The notes under the pieces are model-generated. The model saw only the letters and a list, made by a program, of their open reading frames with translations, made no database searches and had not been told where the DNA came from. A stretch of DNA of 55,652 nucleotides, from positions 1-55,652 of the forward strand of contig JAKSOT010000004.1 in assembly GCA_024405455.1 (NCBI GenBank). Reading direction: 5' to 3'. The position numbers were made by a program, and so were the translations under genes. This document shows, in pieces, positions 17,964-28,569 of the stretch; the stretch's first letter is position 1, and every line of letters begins with the position of its first letter. Source of the stretch: Akkermansia sp. (GTDB lineage: Bacteria > Verrucomicrobiota > Verrucomicrobiia > Verrucomicrobiales > Akkermansiaceae).

Positions 17964-18701
17964 TTACTTCTTGATGTCGTCCATCTCCAGGTAATCCAGC
18001 GCGACGGTGCGGTCCGGGTTCTCCGGGTTGCGCACCTCCACCTTCATCTGCTTGAAGAACCAGGTGCCGTCGGAAAGCTTTTGCACGGAGGTGATGGAGA
18101 AGCGCTTCTTCAGCTTGCCGTCACGCCCGTAGCCGTCAATCTGCCAGGAGGTGCCGTTCTCCTTGTCCACCCACAGGCGCACCCACGCGAACTGGCCGGT
18201 GGAGGGGTTGGGGTTGGTGACCTGCACCACCCAGCAATCCCGCCCCTTCACGCGGGGCTCCACGCCCTCGGTAACCACCTTGCCGTCCTTCCAGTACAGG
18301 AAGCGCAGGGAGAGGTCCTCGTAGCACACATCCGTGCCGGCGATGGTCTGCGCGTAGGAGGAGGGCGCCATCACGCGCGCCTGCCCCTTGCCGTCCACCT
18401 GCAGCAGGTCCACGTTCTTCTCCTTGATGCGGGCATCAAACCGGTGCCAGGCGTTGTCCTGGTTGTACTGAAACACGATGGTCTCCCCGCGCGCGCTCAG
18501 GGAGAACGGCACCTTGAGCTTGTTCTTGCGGATGGTGCCGGTGACATCCCTGTTGCCCTGGCTCACCGTCATGTCGCGCATGGCCTTGAGCAGCACGTCC
18601 GCATCCGGAGTTTCCTCCTCCTGCGCATACACACCCGCACCCGCCGCCAACGCCACGGCGGCGGCACACAAAAGCGTCTTGAGCATTCCCATGGCTTTCA
18701 T
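17964..18701 (-). CDS. Periplasmic LolA-like outer-membrane lipoprotein-sorting protein
   Basis: The product (245 residues from 18701) has a signal peptide (LLCAAAVALAAGAGVYAQ) and a LolA/LolB-like beta domain. Matches to the outer-membrane lipoprotein-sorting family include GTIRKNKLKVPFSLSARG, TIAGTDVCYEDLSLRFLYW and RLWVDKENGTSWQIDGYGRDGKLKK. It probably binds lipid or lipoprotein acyl chains during envelope sorting. Starts at 18692 or 18686 are also possible; a TATATG -10-like box at 18699-18704 lies 6 nt before the ATG at 18692 and would make that start leaderless. Confidence 0.75.
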   Translation of the reverse strand: MKAMGMLKTLLCAAAVALAAGAGVYAQEEETPDADVLLKAMRDMTVSQGNRDVTGTIRKNKLKVPFSLSARGETIVFQYNQDNAWHRFDARIKEKNVDLLQVDGKGQARVMAPSSYAQTIAGTDVCYEDLSLRFLYWKDGKVVTEGVEPRVKGRDCWVVQVTNPNPSTGQFAWVRLWVDKENGTSWQIDGYGRDGKLKKRFSITSVQKLSDGTWFFKQMKVEVRNPENPDRTVALDYLEMDDIKK

Positions 18702-18758
18702 ATACCACATGGGCGCACGGCTGCACAGCATTTATTCAGGCATGGACAGGCATAAATC

Positions 18759-18787
18759 TTGACCCGCGGGCTTTTCCATAGTATAAA
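18759..18787 (+). promoter_or_regulatory. Promoter of the CoA-transferase gene
   Basis: TTGACC (18759-18764), a 17-nt spacer and TATAAA (18782-18787). The ATG follows at 18805, preceded by the purine-rich GGGAAGCGAGG. Confidence 0.75.
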
Positions 18788-18804
18788 GCACGGGAAGCGA
18801 GGCT

Positions 18805-20295
18805 ATGATATTTCCCATTCTCACACCGGAAGAAGCTGCCGATTTGATTCAAAACGGGGAAGCCGTGGGCATCAGCGGGCTCACTCCCGCCGGTGCCGTG
18901 AAGGTGGTGCCCGGTGCCATCGCCCGCAAGGCCGAGGCCGAGCATGCGGCTGGCAGGGAGTTCAAGATTGCCCTCTTCACAGGCGGCTCCAACACGCAGG
19001 AGGTGGACGGCGCGCTCTCCAACGCCCACGCGCTCATCAGCCGCACACCCTTCCAGTCCAACCCGGACCTGCGCGGCCACATCAACGTGCCGGACCTGCA
19101 CTACTACGACCTGCACCTCTCCGTGGTCACCCAAAACATGCGCTACGGCCACCTGCCGAAAATCAAGACGGCCATCGTGGAGGTGTGCGACGTGACGGAC
19201 GACGGCGAGCTCACCTTCACCACCGGGGCCAACAACGCCGCAGGCTTCTGCATGCTGGCAGACCGCATCATCCTGGAGCTGAACACCTACCACAGCCCGA
19301 AAATCCGGGAGATACACGACATCTACCTGCCGCGGGACTACACGGAGCGCAAGGCCATTGAAATCTACCGCCCGTGGGACCGCATCGGCACCAAGACGCT
19401 GAAGGTGGACCCCGCCAAGATAGTTGGCGTGGTGGAGACTCACCTGCCGGACGGCGTGAAACCCTTCAAGCCCGGCAACGAGACCACGGACCGCATCGGC
19501 AGGAACATCGTCTCCTTCCTGGAGCACGAGTACCAAATCGGCCGCATTCCCAAAGAATTCCCGCCGCTGCAAAGCGGCATCGGCAACGTGGCCAACGCCG
19601 TACTGGCATCCATGGGAGAATCCAAGATCCTGCCTCCCTTCAGCATGTACACGGAAGTGGCGCAGGACACCGTGTTCCAGCTGCTCAAGAGCGGGCGCTG
19701 CAAATTCCTCTCCAGCACCACCATCACCTTCACGGAGCCGTTCATGACGGAGTTCATGGAGAACTTCGACCACTACAAGGACCGCATCCTGCTGCGCCCC
19801 ACGGAAATCTCCAACAACCCGGAGGTCATCCGCCGCATGGGCGTCATCAGCATGAACACCGCGCTGGAGCTGGACATCTTCGGCCATGTCAACTCCTCCC
19901 ACCTGTTCGGCTCCAAGATGGTCAACGGCATCGGCGGCGCATGCGACTTCGCGCGCGCGGCCTCCCTCACCATCTTCTCATGCCCCAGCGTGGCCAAGGA
20001 CGGCACCATCTCCGCCATCGTCCCCATGGTCACCCACGTGGACCAGCCGGAGCACGACGTGGACGTCATCGCCACGGAACAGGGCGTGGCAGACCTGCGC
20101 GGCCTGGACCCGCGCCAGCGCGCGGAGGCCATCATCGAGAACTGCGCGCACCCGGACTACCGCCCGCTGCTGCACCGCTACGTGGAAATGACCCCCGCCG
20201 GGCACACCCCGCACAACCTGGAGCACTGCTTCGATTTCCACAAGGCCTACCAGAAAACCGGGGACATGCACAACGCCGCGGAACTGCTCAAATAG
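18805..20295 (+). CDS. Succinyl-CoA:acetate CoA-transferase (acetyl-CoA hydrolase family)
   Basis: The 496-residue product belongs to the acetyl-CoA hydrolase/transferase family (Cat1/AarC type). It has SGLTPAGAVKVVP near the N-terminus, GNVANAVLASM, the likely catalytic Glu284 in MYTEVAQDTVF, and GIGGACDFARAAS plus ATEQGVADLRGL in the second half. The family moves CoA between succinyl-CoA or propionyl-CoA and acetate, consistent with a succinate/acetate fermentation alongside the Sdh/Frd genes 4.6 kb away. It has its own promoter and a purine-rich ribosome-binding region. Confidence 0.88.
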   Translation: MIFPILTPEEAADLIQNGEAVGISGLTPAGAVKVVPGAIARKAEAEHAAGREFKIALFTGGSNTQEVDGALSNAHALISRTPFQSNPDLRGHINVPDLHYYDLHLSVVTQNMRYGHLPKIKTAIVEVCDVTDDGELTFTTGANNAAGFCMLADRIILELNTYHSPKIREIHDIYLPRDYTERKAIEIYRPWDRIGTKTLKVDPAKIVGVVETHLPDGVKPFKPGNETTDRIGRNIVSFLEHEYQIGRIPKEFPPLQSGIGNVANAVLASMGESKILPPFSMYTEVAQDTVFQLLKSGRCKFLSSTTITFTEPFMTEFMENFDHYKDRILLRPTEISNNPEVIRRMGVISMNTALELDIFGHVNSSHLFGSKMVNGIGGACDFARAASLTIFSCPSVAKDGTISAIVPMVTHVDQPEHDVDVIATEQGVADLRGLDPRQRAEAIIENCAHPDYRPLLHRYVEMTPAGHTPHNLEHCFDFHKAYQKTGDMHNAAELLK

Positions 20296-20319
20296 GGCGG
20301 CACCCGCCTACTTTCGCAC

Positions 20320-21390
20320 TCACTGGCCCTTGGCTTTCTTGGGCAGTTTCATGTGCCCCAGATAGGGCATCAGGCATGGCGTGTACCTCTTCATCAGCAG
20401 GAAGAACGCGCATATCACCACAAAGGCGGGGATGGGCAGCAGCAGCATCCAGTGGGAATACAGGATGGAATCCGGCAGGAAATGGCACATCACCCGGAAA
20501 CACGGCTTGTGCAGCATGAACACCAGGAAGCACGCCGGACCCAGCGGCGCCAGCCGCTTGGATAGTTTGGGCCAGCACTTCTCGATGATGACCCCCGTGT
20601 ACGCTATCATCAGCGCTCCCACAAGCATGCCAAGCAGCGTACGCGGAACCCCCATGCCGTGGAACACGGACGAGGATATGCAGAACACCAGCGCCGTCAC
20701 CCCCACAATCACAAACACCGGCAGGAATCGCCCATTGAGGATGCGGTAGGCATCGCTGATGCGGTATTCGCACAGGCACACGCCAAACAGGTAGAAGAAT
20801 ATGGTGGAGGGGGAAAGCATGACTATCTGCGTGTAATTCTCCACGCGCGCGCAGAATATGACCGCCCACGCCACCAGCAAGGCCGGCAGGTATCTCTTTA
20901 TCTTGATGATGAGGGGCGTGAGGAGCGACAGCACCATGATGTCGCGCAGGAACCATGAGGGTCCCAGAATAGGCGCGCAGTTGCCCCGATCCGTGAATTG
21001 CCAGGTATCGCTGAAAATGGAGCCCACGCCCATGATGTCAAGGAACGAATATGTGGTATGCTCCACCACCATGCGGGGATAGACAAACACAAGATTCCAG
21101 ATGGCAAAGGGGATAAACAGCCACAGAAAGCGGTCCCACGCCTTGCTCCACGTGATGTTGCGGGCCAGGAAATACCCCGCCAGTATCAGGAAGAACGGTA
21201 CCCTGCCGCACAGTGTGGTGTGGTGCACCAACTGGTACACCATGCCGTTGTTCACCAGCGCATCCGCCGGCAGGTGCACCGGCACGTGCACGTACATAAT
21301 CAGGAACGCCGCCACGATGCGCGCGTTGTCTATCCACTCGTAGCGCTTTTTGACCGGCAGGGCCGGCACCTCTGGAGCCTGTTCTGTCAT
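20320..21390 (-). CDS. Acyltransferase 3 family membrane protein
   Basis: The 356-residue product (from the ATG at 21390) has the acyltransferase-3 signature RYEWIDNARIVAAFLIMYVHV with the conserved His, followed by about ten hydrophobic segments. Such proteins transfer acetyl or other acyl groups to surface polysaccharides. A GTG at 21423 would add 11 residues (mostly Cys/Pro), which seems less likely. It is divergent from a second acyltransferase at 21642, and the shared spacer carries paired palindromes. Confidence 0.85.
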   Translation of the reverse strand: MTEQAPEVPALPVKKRYEWIDNARIVAAFLIMYVHVPVHLPADALVNNGMVYQLVHHTTLCGRVPFFLILAGYFLARNITWSKAWDRFLWLFIPFAIWNLVFVYPRMVVEHTTYSFLDIMGVGSIFSDTWQFTDRGNCAPILGPSWFLRDIMVLSLLTPLIIKIKRYLPALLVAWAVIFCARVENYTQIVMLSPSTIFFYLFGVCLCEYRISDAYRILNGRFLPVFVIVGVTALVFCISSSVFHGMGVPRTLLGMLVGALMIAYTGVIIEKCWPKLSKRLAPLGPACFLVFMLHKPCFRVMCHFLPDSILYSHWMLLLPIPAFVVICAFFLLMKRYTPCLMPYLGHMKLPKKAKGQ

Positions 21391-21433
21391 GACGCATTTG
21401 GGCGGGCAACACCAACACCCCACCCGGGAGTAT

Positions 21434-21461
21434 TTTATAGTATTCCCAATACTGTAGTCAA
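21434..21461 (-). promoter_or_regulatory. Promoter with internal palindrome, leftward acyltransferase
   Basis: On the minus strand TTGACT (21456-21461), a 16-nt spacer and TATAAA (21434-21439). The spacer is almost entirely the palindrome AGTATTGGGAATACT (21439-21453), a classic place for a repressor operator. The same 15-nt core occurs inside the larger inverted repeat at 21582-21618. Confidence 0.6.
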
Positions 21462-21581
21462 GCCGAATTTCTATTTCTCCCTTGATTTAGCGTTTTTAAC
21501 ATCCCCGGAAACTCTGAAGAAAAGGCGCCGGGAATTTCATCCAGGCGATAATTTGCGAACAGTCAATATGTTAGATTGCTG

Positions 21582-21618
21582 CCGAAGCATACAGTATTGG
21601 GAATACTGTATGCTTCGG
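21582..21618. repeat. 17-bp perfect inverted repeat between divergent acyltransferases
   Basis: Left arm 21582-21598 and right arm 21602-21618 are exact reverse complements around GGG. The core AGTATTGGGAATACT is shared with the leftward promoter spacer at 21439-21453. It could be an operator for both genes or an RNA hairpin in the leader of the rightward gene. No T-run follows, so it is not an intrinsic terminator. Confidence 0.75.
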
Positions 21619-21641
21619 GCAGGGGGGGGAGGGATAGCAGA

Positions 21642-22601
21642 ATGGAAGAAAGAAAACGCGAACCCTACTGGGATGCCGTCAAAGCACTGCTGATTATCTT
21701 GGTTGTTGCGGGGCACGCCATCCAGTTCCTGCTGGGCGGGAATTTCTGGAGCAATCCCGTATTCAAGGGGATATACATGTTCCACATGCCTCTGTTCATC
21801 ATGGTGAGCGGCTATTTCGGCATCAAGGGCATTGAAATGCGCGGGTGGGGCGCGCTTATGCGCCTGGCCCAGCGCCTGCTGCCGCCGGTGGTCTTCCTGT
21901 ACATCCTGCGCGCCGCCATTTCCATCTGGATGCTCAACCTGCCGCTTTCGAGAGCCGTCGCCTCGGGCGATGGAGCGCTCTGGTTCCTGGTGGTGCTGCT
22001 GGAGTGCACTCTCTTCGGCTGCGTTTTGATGAGCGTAAGGAACGCGGTGTGGTGCGTCATTTGGCTGATTGCCCCGCTTGCTGTGGGAATATGCGCAGAG
22101 GGCATTCTGCCGTACGCCACCTATTTCACCACCATGTGGCCCTGCTACCTAATCGGTGCCGGCATGCGCAAACTGGATTTCCGTCCCGGCTCCATAAACG
22201 CCAAATGGCTTGTCTTCATTCCCCTTTATGCGGCAGCCTACCTCTGTTTCCAGAAAGAGTGGTACATGTACCTGACGCCATTGGACCTGGATGCCGCCGG
22301 CATATACGCATGGGGTGCCAGGCTGGTGTGCGCCGTCATCGGCTCCGCGAGCTTCCTGTATGTGGTGTATTTGTGCGGGGCGGCACAATCCCGGATGCTC
22401 TGCAAACTGGGTCTCTGCACCATGGCCATTTACGTGCTGCAGGCATTGTCCTACAAAGGCATATGCATGTTTTTCCCCATCCACTGCGGAAACACCGCCG
22501 TTGCGCTGCTCGTAGGCCTGCTTGTCACATGCTGCCTGTATCTGGCATATCGGCTGACGCGGCGGGTGAAGCTCATCGCGCGGCTGCTGTACGGGGAATG
22601 A
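21642..22601 (+). CDS. Acyltransferase 3 family membrane protein
   Basis: The 319-residue product starts MEERKREPYWDAVKALLIILVVAGHAIQ, with the early His typical of acyltransferase 3. MFHMPLFIMVSGYF and eight to ten hydrophobic segments follow. It probably acylates a surface glycan. The start is chosen at 21642, after the purine-rich GGGGAGGGATAGCAGA; the frame is open upstream through the palindrome. A run of eight G (21622-21629) lies in the leader. The glycosyltransferase at 22644 follows with its own promoter. Confidence 0.83.
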   Translation: MEERKREPYWDAVKALLIILVVAGHAIQFLLGGNFWSNPVFKGIYMFHMPLFIMVSGYFGIKGIEMRGWGALMRLAQRLLPPVVFLYILRAAISIWMLNLPLSRAVASGDGALWFLVVLLECTLFGCVLMSVRNAVWCVIWLIAPLAVGICAEGILPYATYFTTMWPCYLIGAGMRKLDFRPGSINAKWLVFIPLYAAAYLCFQKEWYMYLTPLDLDAAGIYAWGARLVCAVIGSASFLYVVYLCGAAQSRMLCKLGLCTMAIYVLQALSYKGICMFFPIHCGNTAVALLVGLLVTCCLYLAYRLTRRVKLIARLLYGE

Positions 22602-22604
22602 CGC

Positions 22605-22633
22605 TTGACACGGAACGCGCGGCATGATAGTGT
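22605..22633 (+). promoter_or_regulatory. Promoter of the GT4 glycosyltransferase
   Basis: A consensus TTGACA (22605-22610), a 17-nt spacer and TAGTGT (22628-22633). The ATG at 22644 is 10 nt downstream, so the leader would be only a few nucleotides. Confidence 0.65.
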
Positions 22634-22643
22634 GGGCGCAGGC

Positions 22644-23894
22644 ATGGAAGGGAAACGCCTCAAGGTACTGGTTGGCTCGTACGCCTGTGATCCCGGGTAC
22701 GGTTCAGAACCCGGGATGGGGTGGAATTTCGTGAGCAATATTGCACGTTTCCATGAGGTTCACGCCATTGTGGAGGAGGGGGAGTTCAAGGAAACTCTCA
22801 CCAGGTTTGCCGCAGAGCACCCGGAGGCCGTGGAGCACATCACCTTCCACTTTGTACCGCGCACGCACCACAACCTGTTGCGCAAGATCTGGCCGCCCAG
22901 CTACTACTGGTTCTACCGCGCCTGGCACAAGCGGGCGTACAAGCTGGCCAGGGAACTGGACAAGCGGGAGAATTTCGACATCGTGCACCAGGTGACCATC
23001 TCCGGGTTCCGCTGCCCGGGCTACCTGTGGAAGCTGGGCAAGCCGTTTGTGTGGGGCCCGCTGGGCGGGTTCACGGACACGCCGTGGTGCCTGCTGCGCA
23101 GCCTGGGTTTGGGCGGCGCCATCCACTTTGCCGTGCGAAACATCGTGAACGGTTTCCAGAAGCGCTGGGGGCGGGAGGCCCGCGCCGCCGCGCGCCACTC
23201 CGCCGCCATCCTCACCAGCACCACACAGGCCGTGGATGAAATCAAGCGCTTCTGGAAGAGGGACGCCGTCCTGATGAACGAGGTGGGCCTGGAGAAGTAC
23301 GAGGGCACGGAGGGTTTCACCCCGTCCATGCACGAGCCGGGCACGCCGCTGCGCATCTGCTGGGCGGGCGAGCACATCCCGCGCAAGGCGCTGGACCTGC
23401 TGCTGCGCGCCCTGCCGCTCTGCAAGGAAAAGGTGGAACTGCACGTGCTCAGCAAGGGCCCGCGCATGGAGGCTTGGAAAAAGCTTTCCCGCAAGCTGGG
23501 GCTGGACGGTGTGGTGACCTTCCACGGCTTCGTGCCGCGCGAGGAGGCGTTCCGCATCATGTCCACCAGCCACGTGTTCTGCATCACCAGCGTGCGGGAG
23601 GACACCTCCACCGTCGTCTTCGAGGCCTTCCGCTACGGGCTGCCCATCATCGCCCCGGACCACTGCGGATTCGCCACGGTCATTAACGAGACCTGCGGCA
23701 TCAAGATACCCATCAACTCCCGCTCCCAGGTGATAGGGGACTACGCGCGCCACCTGGACCACCTGGCCACGCATGAAGAGGAACGCCGCCAACTCTCCGA
23801 AGGCGCGCTGAGACGCTGCCGGGATTTCACCTGGGACGCCAAGATGGAGGTGCTTAACCGCCTCTACGCGGATGCGGCGGGGAGGAACGCTTAA
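22644..23894 (+). CDS. Glycosyltransferase family 4 protein
   Basis: The 416-residue product has a GT-B fold layout: N-terminal VLVGSYACDPGYGSEPGMGWNF, a middle LRICWAGEHIPRKALDLLLRAL at the start of the nucleotide-sugar domain, and EDTSTVVFEAFRYGLPIIAPD, the E-x7-E-like region. It probably adds a sugar to a cell-surface glycan. It ends convergently with a GT2 gene, sharing 4 nt. The start is chosen from the promoter position; an in-frame ATG further upstream at 22605 overlaps the -35 box. Confidence 0.87.
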   Translation: MEGKRLKVLVGSYACDPGYGSEPGMGWNFVSNIARFHEVHAIVEEGEFKETLTRFAAEHPEAVEHITFHFVPRTHHNLLRKIWPPSYYWFYRAWHKRAYKLARELDKRENFDIVHQVTISGFRCPGYLWKLGKPFVWGPLGGFTDTPWCLLRSLGLGGAIHFAVRNIVNGFQKRWGREARAAARHSAAILTSTTQAVDEIKRFWKRDAVLMNEVGLEKYEGTEGFTPSMHEPGTPLRICWAGEHIPRKALDLLLRALPLCKEKVELHVLSKGPRMEAWKKLSRKLGLDGVVTFHGFVPREEAFRIMSTSHVFCITSVREDTSTVVFEAFRYGLPIIAPDHCGFATVINETCGIKIPINSRSQVIGDYARHLDHLATHEEERRQLSEGALRRCRDFTWDAKMEVLNRLYADAAGRNA

Positions 23895-24778
23895 TCCTCC
23901 GAGACGGTTCTGCAGCCCCAGTGGGCCGTGGGGTGGTGGATGGGCAGCTCCGTGCGGGCGGGGTCTTCCGCCAGGTAGATGGAGTAGGCGGAGGGCTGGG
24001 AGCAGCTGCGGTCCGTGAGGCGGCGCTTCAGGTTGCACCATCGGAAGGCCAGGCCGTGGCGGCGTGAAACGTACCAGGGCAGCAGCTTCTGCTCCGCCTC
24101 CCACTCGCGCTGCGAGGTCTCGCTCCAGGCCAGGTTGTCCCCCGTGACGGTGAAGGAGGTGGTGTAGAGCTCCGGGCAAACGGCGCAGGGCACGCCGTGG
24201 TTCACGATATCGCGGAAGAACACCACGTCCGCCAGGGAGCGGTACTTGGTGTTGAAGCGGATGCCGTGGCGGCGGAAGGGTTCCGCGCGGTGGAAGCAGG
24301 AGCAGGTGATGATCTCGCACACGGTGGCGCTGGTCCAGCGGTGCGGCTTGATGGGCCGGCGGTGGCAGATGTAACGCTGGTCCTTGTCGATGATGATGTA
24401 GGTGCCCAGCACGATATCCGCCTTGGGATGCGCCGCCAGGGCCATGGAAACGCCCAAGAGGGCGCCCGGCAGGTACTGCTCGTCGCAGTTGATGTGGGCG
24501 GTCACGGCGGCCTCCGCGGGCATCTTGGCCCAGGCGGTGTTGATGGCGTCGTACATGCCCTTGTCCGGCGCGCTCTCGTAGGTGAAGGTGTAGCCGGGTG
24601 TGCCCCGGTGCTCGTTCTGCCATTGCTCCAGCCAGGCGGGCGTGCCGTCTGTGGAGGCGCCGTCCTGCACGTGGTGGTGCACCTCCACGCCGTCGCACAC
24701 CTGGTCTGCCACGGAGCGTATGCAGCGGCGCAGCCAGGGAAGCGCGTTGTAAGAGGGTGTGACGATGTAGAAAAGCAT
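23891..24778 (-). CDS. Glycosyltransferase family 2 protein
   Basis: The 295-residue product has the GT-A start MLFYIVTPSYNALPWLRRCI, the nucleotide-binding DGASTDGT, ESAPDKGMYDAIN and HINCDEQYLPGAL in place of the common DxD block. The second half contains CSCFHRAEPFRRHG. It probably transfers a sugar in surface-polysaccharide synthesis, like its convergent GT4 neighbour. Confidence 0.87.
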   Translation of the reverse strand: MLFYIVTPSYNALPWLRRCIRSVADQVCDGVEVHHHVQDGASTDGTPAWLEQWQNEHRGTPGYTFTYESAPDKGMYDAINTAWAKMPAEAAVTAHINCDEQYLPGALLGVSMALAAHPKADIVLGTYIIIDKDQRYICHRRPIKPHRWTSATVCEIITCSCFHRAEPFRRHGIRFNTKYRSLADVVFFRDIVNHGVPCAVCPELYTTSFTVTGDNLAWSETSQREWEAEQKLLPWYVSRRHGLAFRWCNLKRRLTDRSCSQPSAYSIYLAEDPARTELPIHHPTAHWGCRTVSED

Positions 24779-24783
24779 CAGGG

Positions 24784-24818
24784 AATTTACAATTGACGAT
24801 TTACAATTGACAATTTTA
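24784..24818. repeat. Heptad repeat tract (5 units)
   Basis: Five 7-nt units of the RATTTAC type: AATTTAC, AATTGAC, GATTTAC, AATTGAC, AATTTTA. It lies between GT2 and sdhB, 10 nt from a GC hairpin. Confidence 0.85.
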
Positions 24819-24828
24819 TTTTGTCAAG

Positions 24829-24862
24829 GGAGGCCGGGCTGTGCAGTGGCAACCCGGCCTCC
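24829..24862 (-). terminator. Hairpin downstream of sdhB
   Basis: A perfect 10-bp stem GGAGGCCGGG/CCCGGCCTCC (24829-24838 with 24853-24862) lies 28 nt after the sdhB stop on the minus strand. The following sequence is AT-rich but without a clean T-run, so termination is likely but not certain. Confidence 0.55.
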
Positions 24863-24889
24863 GGTAGTGGTTCAGTGTGCGCGGCTCAA

Positions 24890-25657
24890 TCAGGAGAACA
24901 CGCCCACGGCCTCGGAGGCGCAGGCAATCATGTAGTCTCTGTTGAGCTTGGCGATGTTGTCCACGGTGATGCCCTTGGGGCATGCGGCCTCGCACTCGTA
25001 CTGGTTGGTGCAGTTGCCGAAGCCCATGGCATCCATCTGGCGGACCATGGCGAGGACGCGCTTGTTCTTCTCCGGCTGGCCCTGGGGCAGCAGGTTGAGG
25101 TGCGCGGCCTTGGCGGAGGTGAAGAGCATGGCGGAGCTGTTCTTGCAGCTGGCCACGCAGGCGCCGCAGCCGATGCAGGCGGCGGCGTCGAACGCGGCGT
25201 CCGCGGTCTTCTTGCGCACGGGCACGTTGTTGGCGTTGGGGGCGGAGCCGGTGCGGATGTCCACAAAGCCGCCCGCGGCGATGATCTTGTCCAGCGCGGA
25301 GCGGTCCACCATCAGGTCGCGCAGCAGCGGGAACGCCTTGGCGCGGAACGGCTCGATCCAGATGGTGTCGCCGTCCTTGAACTGGCGCATGTGGAGCTGG
25401 CAGGTGGTGACGTGCTTGCCGCCGTGGGGCACACCGTTGATGGTGAGCGAGCACATGCCGCAGATGCCCTCTCGGCAGTCGTGGTCAAAGTGGATGGGTT
25501 CCTTGCCCTCGTGGACGAGGCCCTCGTTGACGATATCGAGCATTTCGAGGAAGGAAGCCTCCTCGGGGATGCCGGTAGCCTTGTATGTTTCGATTCTGCC
25601 CTGCGCCTGGGCGTTTTCCTGCCTCCAGACCTTGAGCGTGAGATTCAGATTAGCCAT
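24890..25657 (-). CDS. sdhB: Succinate dehydrogenase/fumarate reductase iron-sulfur subunit
   Basis: SdhB/FrdB passes electrons between the flavoprotein and the quinone site. The 255-residue product carries the [2Fe-2S] motif CREGICGMC plus a downstream Cys in TTCQLH, the [4Fe-4S] motif [11 protein letters not shown] and the [3Fe-4S] region [15 protein letters not shown]. It is the last gene of sdhC-sdhA-sdhB, 39 nt after sdhA. Sequence alone does not decide between succinate oxidation and fumarate reduction; the nearby CoA-transferase and the menaquinone genes favour fumarate respiration. Confidence 0.95.
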   Translation of the reverse strand: MANLNLTLKVWRQENAQAQGRIETYKATGIPEEASFLEMLDIVNEGLVHEGKEPIHFDHDCREGICGMCSLTINGVPHGGKHVTTCQLHMRQFKDGDTIWIEPFRAKAFPLLRDLMVDRSALDKIIAAGGFVDIRTGSAPNANNVPVRKKTADAAFDAAACIGCGACVASCKNSSAMLFTSAKAAHLNLLPQGQPEKNKRVLAMVRQMDAMGFGNCTNQYECEAACPKGITVDNIAKLNRDYMIACASEAVGVFS

Positions 25658-25696
25658 AATCGTAAAAATGCTTGGGGTTGATGTTGAAACTCGGGA

Positions 25697-27661
<1,965 letters not shown>

Positions 27662-27683
27662 AATCGGCTTGAGAGGTTGAGGT

Positions 27684-28355
27684 TTAGTGCAGGATTCCGG
27701 TAAGCACGGCCACCGGGATGGAGATGAAGGCGCCGCAAATCACCACGCCGAAGAGCACGGCGACGATGTTGTAGAGCGGGCGCACCTTGCGGGTGTTCAG
27801 GCCGAAGGTCTGGAAGACGGATTGCACACCGTGGCGAACATGCATGAACAGGCAGCACAGCGCCACAATGTAGAACAGGGAGCACCACCCGTTGCGGAAC
27901 GCCGCAATCACGTGGTTGTAGCAATCATGCGGGTCGCCGTTGAAGGTGAGCTGCCACAGGTGCCAGCACAGGAAGCAGAAGATCATGATACCGGTGAGCA
28001 CCATCGTGCGGCTGGAAAGCGTGGCCTTCATCGTGCCCTCCTTCTGGTAGTGCGTGCGGGCGTGGTAGTTCTCCCACTTCAGAACCAGCGTGAAGCACAC
28101 GTGGATCAGCAGGATGAGCAGCAGCCCCAAACGGATGGACATCAGCAGCCATACGGGCATGGAGTGCAGACCCGTGGCGTACGCGTCAATCCAGGAGGGC
28201 TCGCCCTGCGCCGGGCAGCCTCCGTAGATGGTCATGTTGCCGGCCAGGTGTCCCACAAGGAACAGGAGGAGACACGATCCCGTCAGGGCCACGATAATCT
28301 TGCGGCCAATCGAGGACGTGACGAACTTGCATGCGGTCGTGATAATGTCGTTCAT
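27684..28355 (-). CDS. sdhC: Succinate dehydrogenase/fumarate reductase cytochrome b subunit
   Basis: The 223-residue product is the single membrane anchor of a B-type complex II. It has five hydrophobic segments and several membrane His residues suited to two hemes (GHLAGN, LHSMP, IHVCF, WHLWQL, MHVRHG). It should bind menaquinone. The start at 28355 ([19 protein letters not shown]) matches the family; the frame is open upstream to 28409 but crosses the promoter. It is the first gene of the operon and no Shine-Dalgarno sequence is seen. Confidence 0.92.
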   Translation of the reverse strand: MNDIITTACKFVTSSIGRKIIVALTGSCLLLFLVGHLAGNMTIYGGCPAQGEPSWIDAYATGLHSMPVWLLMSIRLGLLLILLIHVCFTLVLKWENYHARTHYQKEGTMKATLSSRTMVLTGIMIFCFLCWHLWQLTFNGDPHDCYNHVIAAFRNGWCSLFYIVALCCLFMHVRHGVQSVFQTFGLNTRKVRPLYNIVAVLFGVVICGAFISIPVAVLTGILH

Positions 28356-28380
28356 AGTGCAATACGTCTTTGCGGGGGCG

Positions 28381-28409
28381 ATTATACGGCTTCCCGAACT
28401 AAAATGCAA
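28381..28409 (-). promoter_or_regulatory. Promoter of sdhCAB
   Basis: On the minus strand TTGCAT (28404-28409), a 17-nt spacer and a consensus TATAAT (28381-28386). The sdhC ATG lies about 20 nt after the predicted transcription start. Confidence 0.8.
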
Positions 28410-28424
28410 GCAACAATCCGCATG

Positions 28425-28459
28425 TATTTACAATTTGCGATGGACGCTTGACGATTTTT
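28425..28459. repeat. Degenerate heptad repeat tract
   Basis: Five 7-nt units in register: TATTTAC, AATTTGC, GATGGAC, GCTTGAC, GATTTTT. A GC hairpin (GCGGC-CAC-GCCGC, 28470-28482) follows 10 nt later. It lies between the divergent sdhC and abiE promoters. Confidence 0.65.
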
Positions 28460-28524
28460 GAAGTTCGGCGCGGCCACGCCGCAAGCCGCAACGAGGCGGT
28501 TGTGCGCACTTTTTGAAAATTGTG

Positions 28525-28552
28525 TTGACAAACTCTATCATTTGTATACAAT
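28525..28552 (+). promoter_or_regulatory. Promoter of the first AbiE pair
   Basis: TTGACA (28525-28530), a 16-nt spacer and TACAAT (28547-28552). The palindrome TTGTATACAA (28542-28551) overlaps the -10 box, and a wider TTTTGAA/TTCAAAA pair flanks the promoter. AbiE operons are typically repressed by their AbiEi product at such repeats. Confidence 0.65.
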
Positions 28553-28569
28553 TTGTTCAAAAGGACAAC

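Noticed and set aside
21582-21618. Intrinsic terminator between the acyltransferases
   Set aside because: The stem is AT-rich in its centre, has a 3-nt loop and no T-run on either strand.
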